From Roseibacillus sp. (GTDB lineage: Bacteria > Verrucomicrobiota > Verrucomicrobiia > Verrucomicrobiales > Akkermansiaceae): a stretch of DNA of 49,598 nt. The translations under genes were made by a program, and so were the position numbers. Shown one piece after another: positions 8,150 to 16,187 of this stretch (the stretch's first letter is position 1; every line of letters starts with the position of its first letter). A model generated the notes under the pieces. The model saw only the letters and a list, made by a program, of their open reading frames with translations, was not told the DNA's origin and did no database searches. Location of the stretch: NCBI GenBank assembly GCA_028821775.1, contig JAPKFB010000033.1:1-49598 (forward strand), written 5' to 3'.

Positions 8150-9166
8150 TTAGGGCTGCAAGACGGCCTTCACGATCCTGCCGCTGTGCATGGTTTCGAA
8201 GGCTTCTTCCCAGTCCTCCAGTCCGGTGATGAGGCCCATGATGGGGGTGACGTCCAGAGCGCCCGAAGAAAGGAGGGCGAGGACGCTCTCCCAGACCGGG
8301 TAGTTGTGGGAGAAGCTTCCCTGGAGGGTGACGTTTTTTTGGACGAGCGGATCGAGGGAGAAGCCCACCGGATCCTTGCCCCAGCCAACCTTGCTGATCC
8401 AGCCTGCGGGACGGACGATCTCGAGGGCGAGGCGTAGGGTTGCTGAAACGCCGGCGGCGTCGATGATGCCATCGGCTCCCAGCCCATCGCGCGCGCGTGC
8501 CCATTCAGTGGGATCGCCGACGACAACTTCGCATCCGTAGTGGGTGGCGATCTCGAGGCGAGCAGCGTCGGAGGGCAGGCCAACCACTGCGACTTCGGCA
8601 CCGGAGAGTCTGGCCACGGCGGCGCAGAGAATGCCGATCGTCCCCGGCCCGAGCACCACCACGCGGTCTCCGGCCTTGAGGGCTGAGTTGTTGATGACCG
8701 CGTTGTAGGCGACTGAGCAGGGTTCCGTGAGGGCGGCCTTCTCGAGGGGAAGATTCTCGGGGACGCGATGCAAGCAACGGGCGGGAACCCGGACGAACTT
8801 GGTCATGGCCCCATGCACGCCGTAGCCGAATCCCTTGCGAGTCGGATCGAGGTTGTAGAGACCACGCCGAGACATAGGATTGTTGGGGTCGATCACGGCG
8901 GCGGTTTCGCTGACCACGCGATCGCCTTCGCTCCATCCTTCCACCTGATCGCCAAGGGCGGCGATGGTGCCACCGAATTCATGGCCCAGCACCACCGGGT
9001 AATTAACCTGCCAGGAGTGATCGGCGGTCCACTGGTGGAGATCGGAGCCGCAAACTCCGACCGCGGCCACCTGGAGAAGAACATCGGAGCCTCCAATCTG
9101 GGGTTCGGGGAGATCGCGAATCTCGACGGACTTGGGTTCGGGCGCGTAGTTGACGACGGCTTTCAC
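8150..9166 (-). CDS. Zinc-dependent alcohol/sugar dehydrogenase (MDR), lacking the structural-zinc cysteines
   Basis: This is a medium-chain dehydrogenase. The GTG start at 9166 gives MKAVVNYAPEPK, the normal MDR beginning (338 residues); an ATG 72 bases upstream would add an atypical leader. Catalytic zinc ligands are Cys39 (GVCGSDLH), His62-Glu63 (GHEFGG) and Glu148 (LTEPCSVAYNA). The nucleotide fold has GPGTIG at 173-178. The lobe that normally holds four cysteines for structural zinc (residues about 88-116) reads DPNNPMSRRGLYNLDPTR and has none, so that site is absent. The family includes sorbitol, threonine and galactitol dehydrogenases. It is the first gene of the sugar operon and is divergent from the DUF1080 gene. 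Confidence 0.9.
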   Translation of the reverse strand: MKAVVNYAPEPKSVEIRDLPEPQIGGSDVLLQVAAVGVCGSDLHQWTADHSWQVNYPVVLGHEFGGTIAALGDQVEGWSEGDRVVSETAAVIDPNNPMSRRGLYNLDPTRKGFGYGVHGAMTKFVRVPARCLHRVPENLPLEKAALTEPCSVAYNAVINNSALKAGDRVVVLGPGTIGILCAAVARLSGAEVAVVGLPSDAARLEIATHYGCEVVVGDPTEWARARDGLGADGIIDAAGVSATLRLALEIVRPAGWISKVGWGKDPVGFSLDPLVQKNVTLQGSFSHNYPVWESVLALLSSGALDVTPIMGLITGLEDWEEAFETMHSGRIVKAVLQP

Positions 9167-9260
9167 GGAGGAGAGGAGATGTTTAACGGTCGGGAGGGCG
9201 AAGGTCAAAGATCGAAAACAGGATGCTTTCTGGCTCATTGACGAGCTCGGGAAATCGGAT

Positions 9261-9270
9261 AGGAAGAGGG
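9261..9270 (+). promoter_or_regulatory. Ribosome binding site of the DUF1080 gene
   Basis: AGGAAGAGGG lies one base before the ATG at 9272. A purine-rich sequence like this is uncommon in the window and supports that start. Confidence 0.5.
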
Positions 9271-9271
9271 C

Positions 9272-10051
9272 ATGCGTACTCGACTGCTTATACTTGTTTC
9301 AGGAATCGTGGGAGGACTCGGATCGTTGGCCAGTGCCGAGGTGGGAGTCGGAGCCAAGCCGATCAAGGGGGCCGAGGTGGTCTTCGATGGCAGCCGCAAG
9401 ATGCTCGATGGAAAGTGGACCTATTGGAAAGGCCCGCGTTTCGCCTCCGAGTTGCCCATCAAGTGGAAGATAGTTGACGATCCAGTGGATGCCGGGACGT
9501 GCATGCAGACCTTTGATCCTGCGGCGAAGGGAGGAAAGTACGGTGCAGCAGACATTGTGACCAAGAAGGCCTATCGGGATTTTCGCCTGCACGTCGAGTT
9601 TCTCATCCCCAAAAAGGGAGGGAACAGCGGAGTCTACCTGCAAAACCGCTTTGAGATTCAGGTTCTTGATGGAGACAAGACCAAGCACGGGATGGGAGCT
9701 GTGATCAATGAGTCGGAGTCGCCCTACCACGCATACAACGGCCTTGGAAAATGGAATTCCTACGACATCGTTTTCCGTGCTGCCCGCTTCAAGGATGGCA
9801 AGCGCGTTGAGCAGCCATTGGTCACGATGTATTTCAACGGCAAGAAGGTGCACACCAATGTGAAGATTCAGAAGGTGTGGGGGGGCGCCAATTCCGGGGT
9901 CGATGGGGAGAAGGACGGCGGGAAAGGAATCACCGACACTCCGCAGGGACTGAAGCTCCAGGCCGAAGGTCACGACGTGCGCTATCGCAATATCTGGATG
10001 GCCGATCTCGACCTGAAAGAGGCGAGTTCTGACTTCAAGGCGAGTGAGTGA
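9272..10051 (+). CDS. DUF1080 (3-keto-disaccharide hydrolase) domain protein, secreted
   Basis: This 259-residue exported protein has a signal peptide (MRTRLLILVSGIVGGLGSLASA). The DUF1080 domain is a concanavalin-like beta-sandwich. Characterised members cleave 3-keto-glycosides. Recognisable segments are DFRLHVEFLIPKKGGNSGVY, LQNRFEIQVLDG, NGLGKWNSYDIVFRAARF, TMYFNGKKVHTNVKI, LKLQAEGHDVRYRNIWM. It is transcribed away from the sugar operon across a gap of about 105 bases. A periplasmic 3-keto-glycoside hydrolase feeding cytoplasmic oxidoreductases and isomerases would fit, but the direct link is inference. It ends 55 bases before a convergent gene. Confidence 0.9.
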   Translation: MRTRLLILVSGIVGGLGSLASAEVGVGAKPIKGAEVVFDGSRKMLDGKWTYWKGPRFASELPIKWKIVDDPVDAGTCMQTFDPAAKGGKYGAADIVTKKAYRDFRLHVEFLIPKKGGNSGVYLQNRFEIQVLDGDKTKHGMGAVINESESPYHAYNGLGKWNSYDIVFRAARFKDGKRVEQPLVTMYFNGKKVHTNVKIQKVWGGANSGVDGEKDGGKGITDTPQGLKLQAEGHDVRYRNIWMADLDLKEASSDFKASE

Positions 10052-10106
10052 GGCCGAGGCTGGCCCGAGCATTCTACTTCATTGGGAAGAGAAAGAAAGT
10101 CGGGTG

Positions 10107-10913
10107 TTAGGGCTCGATGACCCGGACGAGAAGATTCCTGGTGCCCACGGGATCAATCGTGATGGTAGCGGGGGAGGCCTGCCCTGCAGAGACGGTGTTG
10201 AAGGTGATTCCGTCGGTGGAAGTTTGCACATCGTTGCTGCCGTCGCCGCCGGACCAGGAGACCTGGAGGGTGGTTGCTCCCGTCTGGGTGACCTTGGTCA
10301 ACTCAACGCTTGGAGGGGTGACTCCCGGGACGAGATCGGTTTTGAAGGGGGTGCCTTCCCAGAGGAGGGTGCTGGCGAGGTCTCCGGTGTCCAAGTTGGC
10401 GTCGGCGGGAAAGGGGGTATTGATTCCGTTTCCAGGCGCGAGCATGATCCAGCTATCCGCGCCTGAAGTCACGGTGTTGATATTGGTCGCAGTGGCGACC
10501 GTGCTGGCGTCAAAGAGGCGAATTCCGATTCGCACATCCGTGAGTGGAACTCCAATATGAACGTCGGTGTCGAAGCTGATATTGGCAGCAAAGTATCCTG
10601 GTTGCGGAGCCTGCAAGGGCGTGGCGATGGTGGTCGGGTAGAAGAGGGGGTTCGACGATCCGTCTCCGGTGAGCGGGGTAAAGCTGGCCCAATCAGCGAG
10701 GCTGTAGGAGGCCGGATTCTTGGTCGCGAGCACGCCGGCGAAATAGCCAACCTGGACGACATCACCTCCTTGCAAGGCGACCTCACTATTGTCCACGAAG
10801 GGATTGGCAAATCCAAAGTTGTCGGTCCAGAAGACGTCGACGCCGCTAAAATCGGCAAGGGTAAGGGAGGTAGATCCGAGGAAGGCGAGGAGGAGGGGTT
10901 TTGGAAGCTGCAT
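10107..10913 (-). CDS. Secreted protein of unknown function
   Basis: I do not recognise a specific family. The 268-residue product starts with a signal peptide (MQLPKPLLLAFLGSTSLTLA) when the ATG at 10913 is used. The first two thirds (VDVFWTDNFGFANPFVDNSE to PADANLDTG) resemble the short exported proteins of Verrucomicrobiota whose loci often carry PEP-CTERM signals, but no PEP-CTERM anchor is present. The last 80 residues (VTQTGATTLQVSWSGGDGSN and TISAG-like repeats, ending NLLVRVIEP) look like a fibronectin-III-like beta domain with the short C-terminal strand seen in other exported proteins of this window. It is probably an extracellular or outer-surface protein. It is convergent with the DUF1080 gene, and no operon partner is evident. 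Confidence 0.7.
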   Translation of the reverse strand: MQLPKPLLLAFLGSTSLTLADFSGVDVFWTDNFGFANPFVDNSEVALQGGDVVQVGYFAGVLATKNPASYSLADWASFTPLTGDGSSNPLFYPTTIATPLQAPQPGYFAANISFDTDVHIGVPLTDVRIGIRLFDASTVATATNINTVTSGADSWIMLAPGNGINTPFPADANLDTGDLASTLLWEGTPFKTDLVPGVTPPSVELTKVTQTGATTLQVSWSGGDGSNDVQTSTDGITFNTVSAGQASPATITIDPVGTRNLLVRVIEP

Positions 10914-11001
10914 GATTGGGGGAGGAATTTTAGGGTGTAATCGTGCCTTTGAAGTAAGGCCGCGGGAATATCCAGTCAAGACGTTCGGCTTTCCGAGGGA
11001 A

Positions 11002-11958
11002 TCAAAGGCGCATTATTCCTCGGGCATTGCGGCCTAAAATCTTTTCCAGGGTTGCTTCGTCCTCCACGAGTCGCCGGAGGATCTCGAGGGTGCTGGAGCC
11101 GATACATTGTGCGCCCTGGCCAAAGCGATCCGGGCAGTCGCTGCCAAAGAGGAGCTTGTCCTGATGTCGATTCAGAAACTCGCGGGCATGATCTTCGTCG
11201 CGGGTGAGGGCATTGCGACCCGAGCCTGCGGAGAGGTCTCCAAAGAGGTTGGGATAGTCGGCGAGGTAACGATCTGTCAGTCCGCCCGGAGTGACCGGAT
11301 CCTTCGGGTACATGGTGGGCTGCTTGTGATTCAGATCGATGTTGCCCCACCAGGTCTGGGCATGTCCGATGAAGTTCACGCTGGGAAACTTTTCAAGAAT
11401 CTTGTGAAAGCGTTCGAAGTGCAGGTTGTAGGAGCCGTGTTGGAAGTGGAGAAGGACCGGGACATCGAACTCCTTCGCGATGGAGGCGATGAGCTCGCTA
11501 TGTTTGGAGTCGCAGTCGATCGCGAATTTCTGTTCCCCGATGCCGATGGCTCCCGCCTTGAGAAAGCGTTCAAGTTCCTGACGGGCGTTGGGCAGGTCAG
11601 GGACTTCGTTTGCGAAGGAGGCGTAGTGCTCCGGATTGTCCTCCACAATGCGGCGGCAGGCTTCGTTGCCGCGGGCGCCCGCGGCGAGGCCGTTCGATTT
11701 GCCGTCGTGAGTGGAGGGGAGGGAGACCGCGCTGGCGGAGGGGAGTAAGACGGTCTGGGTGATTCCCATGAGCTCCTGGTGCGCGATGAGTTGCGCATCG
11801 GGGCGCTCGAGGTAGCCGACGTGCTGGTGGATATCGACGATTCCCTTGAAGGGCTCGGGCTCCGGTGGGCTCTTCTCCTTCGAGCAACTGTTGAGCACGG
11901 TGCTGACGGTGGCGAGGGTTCCGCTCCGGAGGAAGTTTCGGCGAGTGGGCGAAGTCAT
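11002..11958 (-). CDS. Amidohydrolase-family lipoprotein (Tat signal)
   Basis: This 318-residue metal-dependent hydrolase is of the amidohydrolase-2 type (TIM barrel). From the start at 11958 the N terminus has a twin-arginine motif (TRRNFLRSG) followed by a lipobox ending in Cys25 (STVLNSC), so it should be a Tat-exported lipoprotein. The HxH metal pair is His44/His46 (VDIHQHVGYL). Further ligands are probably His in LLHFQHGSYN and FIGHAQTW and Asp in LLFGSDCPDR. The family includes decarboxylases, lactonases and amidases. A sugar-lactone or uronate-type substrate would fit the neighbourhood but is a guess. It is divergent from the haem-binding propeller gene at 12102. Confidence 0.88.
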   Translation of the reverse strand: MTSPTRRNFLRSGTLATVSTVLNSCSKEKSPPEPEPFKGIVDIHQHVGYLERPDAQLIAHQELMGITQTVLLPSASAVSLPSTHDGKSNGLAAGARGNEACRRIVEDNPEHYASFANEVPDLPNARQELERFLKAGAIGIGEQKFAIDCDSKHSELIASIAKEFDVPVLLHFQHGSYNLHFERFHKILEKFPSVNFIGHAQTWWGNIDLNHKQPTMYPKDPVTPGGLTDRYLADYPNLFGDLSAGSGRNALTRDEDHAREFLNRHQDKLLFGSDCPDRFGQGAQCIGSSTLEILRRLVEDEATLEKILGRNARGIMRL

Positions 11959-12050
11959 CGGGTCAAGAGACAGGGTCACAAGGGGAGCGCCAGGGTGCAA
12001 TGCGAAAGCACTGCCGCGCGGGGAGGTTTTTTCTAAATCTCGGCCCTTGA

Positions 12051-12097
12051 TCCCTTTCGCATTGCGAAGGGAGTGATTGGACTCTCAATTGGAGTCC
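12051..12097. promoter_or_regulatory. Two tandem inverted repeats before the haem-binding propeller gene
   Basis: The first is TCCCTTTCGCA facing TGCGAAGGGA (12051-12072, one bulge). The second is GGACTC facing GAGTCC (12079-12097, 7-base loop) and ends 4 bases before the ATG. The second could fold over the translation start. They could also be operators in the divergent promoter region. Confidence 0.35.
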
Positions 12098-12101
12098 GCG
12101 C

Positions 12102-14855
12102 ATGGTCACGAATTCCTGGTTGTTCATTGGATGGGCGCTCCTGCTGGCAGGGGTGGCATGGGCCGAGCCCATTCCCGATCCGGTCGAACTCCCGCGCAAT
12201 CCTCCCAAGGACCTTGACGAGGCGTTGGAATCCTTTCAAGTGCACCGCGATTTCCGGATCGAGCTCGTGGCTGGCGAGCCCCAAGTCGTAGATCCGGTCG
12301 CGATCACCTTCGATGAAAATGGACGCCTCTTCGTGGCGGAGATGCGTGGCTATCCCGAACGACGGGAGGAAGCGCTGGGACGCATCAAGCTCCTGGAGGA
12401 TCTCGACGGAGACGGGCGCTATGAGAAGGCAACCACTTTTGCGGCGGGGCTGAAGTGGCCGACGGGATTGGTCTGTTGGAAGGGGGGGCTCTTCGTGGCT
12501 GCTTCGCCGGACATTCTCTATTTGGAAGACCGGGATGGGGACGGAGTGGCCGAGAAGCGGACGGTGGTATTCAGCGGGTTTGGGGCGGGCCTGAATCGGC
12601 TCAACATGCAGGCCTTGGTCAACGGGCTGCAATGGGGGCCCGACGGACGAATCTATGGCTCGACGGCCTCCAATGGAGGATTGGTGAAGGCCAGGGATCC
12701 AAAGGCCAAGGCGCTCAATCTGCGTGGTTCGGATTTCTCCTTTGATCCCCACAGCCTGGACTTACGCCCGGAGTCGGGCACGGCGCAGTACGGCCTCACC
12801 TTTGACGACTACGGACGCCGCTATCTGTGCAGCAACAGCCGCCATCTGATTGCGGTGATGTATTCATGGCCCTGGAACAAGGTGCCGGGACTGCCTCATC
12901 CCCTGGTGGACATTCCGGTGGATGGTGGTGCGGCCGAGGTCTATCGCATCAGCAAAGTCGAACCCTGGCGGGTGGTGCGAACACGTTGGCGGGTGCAGGG
13001 GTTGGTGGGTGGTCCGGTGGAAGGGGGCGGACGGGCAACGGGCTACTTTACCTCGGCGAGCGGACTGACGGTGTATCGCGGGGACGGGTTTCCGAAGGGC
13101 TTTCGCGGGAATGTCTTTGTCGGAGATGTCGGAAGCAACCTGGTGCACCGGAAGGTGATCGAGTTTCCGAAGAATCGGGTGCAGCCGGTGGCCCGGCGGG
13201 CGAAGGGAGAGGAGCAGCGGGAGTTCCTGGCCTCCACCGACAATTCCTTTCGTCCGGTGCAGTGCGCGAACGGCCCCGATGGTGCGCTCTACATCGTGGA
13301 CATGTGCCGGGAGACCATCGAGCACCCATGGTCGATCCCGGAATCGATCAAGAAACACCTCGATCTTTACAGCGGGAATGATCGGGGAAGAATCTGGCGG
13401 GTAGTCCCGAAGGAATTCGAGCGGCCTGCCAAGAAGGAACTGGGGAGGGGGATGCGGGGGGATCTCTTCAAATCGTTGCAGAGCGAGAATGGATGGACCC
13501 GTGATACCTCTGCGCGGCTCTTGTTGGAACGCAATGAGGAGGATGAAATCAATTTGCTGATCCCGATGATCGCAAGTGAAGCGATCGATGAGAGGGCGCG
13601 CCTGGCGGCCCTTCGGCTTTTCCTTCCGAGACGGGAGTTGGGTTGGCTCGCCCCGCTCCTCGTCCAGGATGCGAGTGCTGAGATCAGGAGAGCGGCTGTG
13701 CACGGGTGGGATTCCACGGAGCTTGGCTTGTTCGCTCCCCTGGCCTCAGACCCGGATCCGAGAGTGCGCTTTGAATTCGCTCTGCGCAGTTTGGATCGGA
13801 AGATTGAAATGGAGGTCGCTCACCTTGTGGGGATGGTGAAGTCGGCCGGAGGAGACCCCTGGCTCCTGCGCACCGCAGTGGTTTCCGCGAAGTTGCGTGG
13901 GATGTTGAGTGAGGTTGTGAAGGGGCAAAGGGATTTGACCCAGGTGGTGACAATCCTTCAGGCCGCCGGGGTGAAGGGCGGTCATGAGTTGATGCGCTCA
14001 TCGGTGGCGGATGCCTGGGCGAGAATCGCAGCGGGGGGGCTATCCGATTCAGAGCAGGCGGCCGCGGTGTGGTTGATCAGTCGCGATCCTGCCACAGACC
14101 CAGCGAAGATGCTGAGGTGGATCACCACTGGGAAGACCAGCTTGGCTGGACTTGTCGCAGAGGGCCTGGCGAAGCGGTCCCCTGGAGAGTGGGAGAAGTT
14201 GATCCTGAGTCATTGGAGGGAGGTGCGGGCCGACGTGCGGGTGAGTTTGCTGCCCAAGATGAATGCGGGTTTCGTCCTGGATGCGATTGCGAAGAAGGAG
14301 GTGAGAGCAGAGGAACTCGGGTATCAACAGAAGCGGGCCATGCGGACTCACGGGGACAAGACTATTCGCGAGCGAGCGGGGGCAGTCTTTGGGAAGGAAG
14401 TGGATCGGAGCCGAAAGGAAGCAGCCTTGCACTATCGGAAGGCCCTGGTTCTTCCGGGGAAGGGCAAGAACGGGGAGCTCATATTTCAAGCGCGCTGCCA
14501 GGTGTGTCACCGCGACGATGCGAAGGGAGCGGGCCCCGCCCTTGCGACCTTGCGAAACAAGGGTGCGCCCATGTTGTTGGAGAATCTCATCGCGCCCGAT
14601 CTTGAAGTGGCGCCCCAGTATTTTCTTTGGGAGGGACAACTGAAGAATGGAGAGTCTGTGTTGGGTGTGATCGTGGAGGAGAGCGGGACGGAGTTGACCT
14701 TTCGGGCCGCTGATGGAACCAGCACGACCGTGGCCCGGGGGGATCTCAAACGGCTCACCAATCTGAATCGCTCCTTGATGCCCGCGGGACTGGAGGGTGG
14801 GCTCAGCGTGCAGGAGATGGCCGATTTGCTGAGCTATTTGACCGGTGGGAAGTGA
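12102..14855 (+). CDS. PVC-type haem-binding protein: propeller, HEAT repeats, CxxCH cytochrome domain
   Basis: This 917-residue exported protein has a signal peptide (MVTNSWLFIGWALLLAGVAWA). Residues about 45-445 form the propeller typical of planctomycete/verrucomicrobial membrane-bound dehydrogenase-like proteins (AITFDENGRLFVAEMRGYP, LLEDLDGDGRYEKAT, NGLQWGPDGRIYGS, NGPDGALYIVDMCRETIEHP). Residues about 455-760 are helical HEAT-like repeats (SENGWTRDTSARLLLERN, DERARLAALRLFLPRREL, DPDPRVRFEFALRSLDRK). The end is a c-type cytochrome domain with Cys799, Cys802 and His803 (CQVCHRDDAKGAGPAL) and the ESVLGVIVEESGTELTFRAA tail. Such proteins are thought to oxidise sugars or other substrates in the periplasm and pass electrons through the attached haem. 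No standard PQQ ligands are assignable by eye. Confidence 0.93.
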   Translation: MVTNSWLFIGWALLLAGVAWAEPIPDPVELPRNPPKDLDEALESFQVHRDFRIELVAGEPQVVDPVAITFDENGRLFVAEMRGYPERREEALGRIKLLEDLDGDGRYEKATTFAAGLKWPTGLVCWKGGLFVAASPDILYLEDRDGDGVAEKRTVVFSGFGAGLNRLNMQALVNGLQWGPDGRIYGSTASNGGLVKARDPKAKALNLRGSDFSFDPHSLDLRPESGTAQYGLTFDDYGRRYLCSNSRHLIAVMYSWPWNKVPGLPHPLVDIPVDGGAAEVYRISKVEPWRVVRTRWRVQGLVGGPVEGGGRATGYFTSASGLTVYRGDGFPKGFRGNVFVGDVGSNLVHRKVIEFPKNRVQPVARRAKGEEQREFLASTDNSFRPVQCANGPDGALYIVDMCRETIEHPWSIPESIKKHLDLYSGNDRGRIWRVVPKEFERPAKKELGRGMRGDLFKSLQSENGWTRDTSARLLLERNEEDEINLLIPMIASEAIDERARLAALRLFLPRRELGWLAPLLVQDASAEIRRAAVHGWDSTELGLFAPLASDPDPRVRFEFALRSLDRKIEMEVAHLVGMVKSAGGDPWLLRTAVVSAKLRGMLSEVVKGQRDLTQVVTILQAAGVKGGHELMRSSVADAWARIAAGGLSDSEQAAAVWLISRDPATDPAKMLRWITTGKTSLAGLVAEGLAKRSPGEWEKLILSHWREVRADVRVSLLPKMNAGFVLDAIAKKEVRAEELGYQQKRAMRTHGDKTIRERAGAVFGKEVDRSRKEAALHYRKALVLPGKGKNGELIFQARCQVCHRDDAKGAGPALATLRNKGAPMLLENLIAPDLEVAPQYFLWEGQLKNGESVLGVIVEESGTELTFRAADGTSTTVARGDLKRLTNLNRSLMPAGLEGGLSVQEMADLLSYLTGGK

Positions 14856-14874
14856 GGGCGTGCCGGCCCCGGCG

Positions 14875-15441
14875 CTATTCTTCAATCTCTAACAATTCGA
14901 TTTCGAAGGTAAGAGTGGAATTGCCTGGAATGCTGGGGCGGTCCGATTTTCCGTAGGCAAGATCGGGTGGGATGATGAGCTTGAACTTGCTGCCGACCTT
15001 CATGAGTTGGAGGCCTTCCTGCCATCCCTTGATCACTGCGGTGAGTGGGAAGATCATGGGTTTCCCTCGTTTGTAACTGTCATCGAACACGCGGCCATCA
15101 TCGAACATTCCGATGTAGGAGACCTTGACCCGGTCAGTGGGGCCGGGCCGCGGTCCGTTTCCTTCGCGAAGAATACTGTAGTGCAAGCCGCTCGCGGTCG
15201 TGAGAACGGAAGGTGGAGCGTGGGTTGCTGGTGGGCGGTCGGACTTTCTTGAGAGGGATGCCCCGTCCTCTGGATCCGGGGCGAGGGGCCTGGAGGGGAC
15301 ACCGGTTCGCGGGTTGGCGGACTCGCCTAGCGCGCTGGAGGTCCCATCTTCCTTGCCTGCCTTCAGGCGCAAGAAAACAGCGAGGATGAGGAGGCCGGCG
15401 GTCAGGGCGAGGAATGCCACTTTGTTGCGATTGAGCTCCAT
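14875..15441 (-). CDS. FKBP-type peptidyl-prolyl cis-trans isomerase, membrane-anchored
   Basis: This protein speeds proline isomerisation in exported proteins. The ATG at 15441 is supported by a GGAGG sequence six to ten bases upstream, one of the clearest ribosome binding sites in the window; it gives 188 residues. An N-terminal anchor (VAFLALTAGLLILAVFLRLK) is followed by a Pro/Ser-rich linker of about 55 residues. The FKBP domain follows with VKVSYIGMFDDGRVFDDSY, PLTAVIKGWQEGLQLMKVG, SKFKLIIPPDLAYGK and TLTFEIELLEIEE. The segment just before (TASGLHYSILREGNGPRP) is the usual entry to the domain. It should sit in the inner membrane facing the periplasm. Confidence 0.95.
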   Translation of the reverse strand: MELNRNKVAFLALTAGLLILAVFLRLKAGKEDGTSSALGESANPRTGVPSRPLAPDPEDGASLSRKSDRPPATHAPPSVLTTASGLHYSILREGNGPRPGPTDRVKVSYIGMFDDGRVFDDSYKRGKPMIFPLTAVIKGWQEGLQLMKVGSKFKLIIPPDLAYGKSDRPSIPGNSTLTFEIELLEIEE

Positions 15442-15523
15442 GTGCCTCCGTGATTCGATCCCGTAAGACAACCGAGCCCCTATGCCTGCGCAAGGGAATT
15501 GAGAGATTTCGGGGGTTGGATGG

Positions 15524-15763
15524 ATGGAGTACGATCGTAGGGATCAGGTGATCATGAAACGGTCGGGAGGGGCGCTGGGTGATTCGTGGGGCCGGGTGGG
15601 TGACGCCAACGGCAAGAGCGTTTCGATCGAGAGCCCCGGGCGCAATCCGCTGGGTTTTGCCATCGAATTGCTGGTGGAGCCCGCGCCGGTTGACTGCCTG
15701 GTGCCGATGGGCAGAGCGGCCAAGTTGCAGGGCTTGGATTACTTTGGGACTCGGCACCACTAG
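15524..15763 (+). CDS. Possible small hypothetical protein
   Basis: This is a 79-codon frame, or 69 codons from the ATG at 15554, which has AGGTGA just before it. The product (ending PMGRAAKLQGLDYFGTRHH) matches no family I recognise and has no signal or membrane segment. It lies in the 470-base gap between the FKBP gene and the WXG100-like cluster and could be a chance frame or a gene remnant. Confidence 0.25.
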   Translation: MEYDRRDQVIMKRSGGALGDSWGRVGDANGKSVSIESPGRNPLGFAIELLVEPAPVDCLVPMGRAAKLQGLDYFGTRHH

Positions 15764-15863
15764 AAATCGGGTCTGACGAGTGGGGCATTCTCGGCGATTT
15801 GGGGAACTTGAAGCAACAATCAACTCGGGGCAGTGTTTCATTGCTATTCCGGAAGATCGGTCC

Positions 15864-15893
15864 TTGCCGTAGACCGGGTCTGGAACTCAATAT
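15864..15893 (+). promoter_or_regulatory. Possible sigma-70-like promoter of the WXG100/FtsK cluster
   Basis: TTGCCG (15864-15869) and CAATAT (15888-15893) are 18 bases apart, and the -10-like element ends 21 bases before the first gene. The match to consensus is partial. Nothing resembling a terminator or a Shine-Dalgarno sequence lies between. Confidence 0.25.
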
Positions 15894-15914
15894 CGCACCC
15901 ACCAATCCAACGTT

Positions 15915-16187
15915 ATGGCTCAGGCAATTATGGATCCGGACGAAGTCCGGCGGTTCGCAAAGGAACTGAAACGATTCAATGATGAACTCCAAGTGAAGTC
16001 TTCTTCGCTCAATGCGCGATTCACTTCGCTTGGGGACACGTGGAAGGACCAGGAAAACCAGAAGTTCGCGGAGGAGTTTGTGGGCACCATGAAGGCGCTC
16101 AAGAAGTTCATCGAGATCTCTGAGAAGCACACTCCCTACCTCCTGCGGAAGGCGCAGCGGATCGAAGAGTATCTGGATCAACGTTAA
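15915..16187 (+). CDS. WXG100-family protein with a W-x-D turn
   Basis: This 90-residue helical-hairpin protein has the size and pattern of WXG100 (ESAT-6-like) proteins, the small dimeric substrates and partners of type VII secretion. The turn motif is TWKDQENQKFAEEF: Trp43, Asp45 where the classical motif has Gly, Gln49, Phe51 and Phe55. Helix 1 is about residues 8-38 and helix 2 about 47-88. There is no signal peptide, as expected for this family. A canonical C-terminal YxxxD/E signal is not clear; the closest tyrosines are in HTPYLLRKA and EEYLDQR. The stop overlaps the next start (TAATG at 16185-16189), so the two are translationally coupled. It probably works with the ATPase encoded downstream, as a secreted substrate or chaperone-like partner. 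Confidence 0.8.
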   Translation: MAQAIMDPDEVRRFAKELKRFNDELQVKSSSLNARFTSLGDTWKDQENQKFAEEFVGTMKALKKFIEISEKHTPYLLRKAQRIEEYLDQR

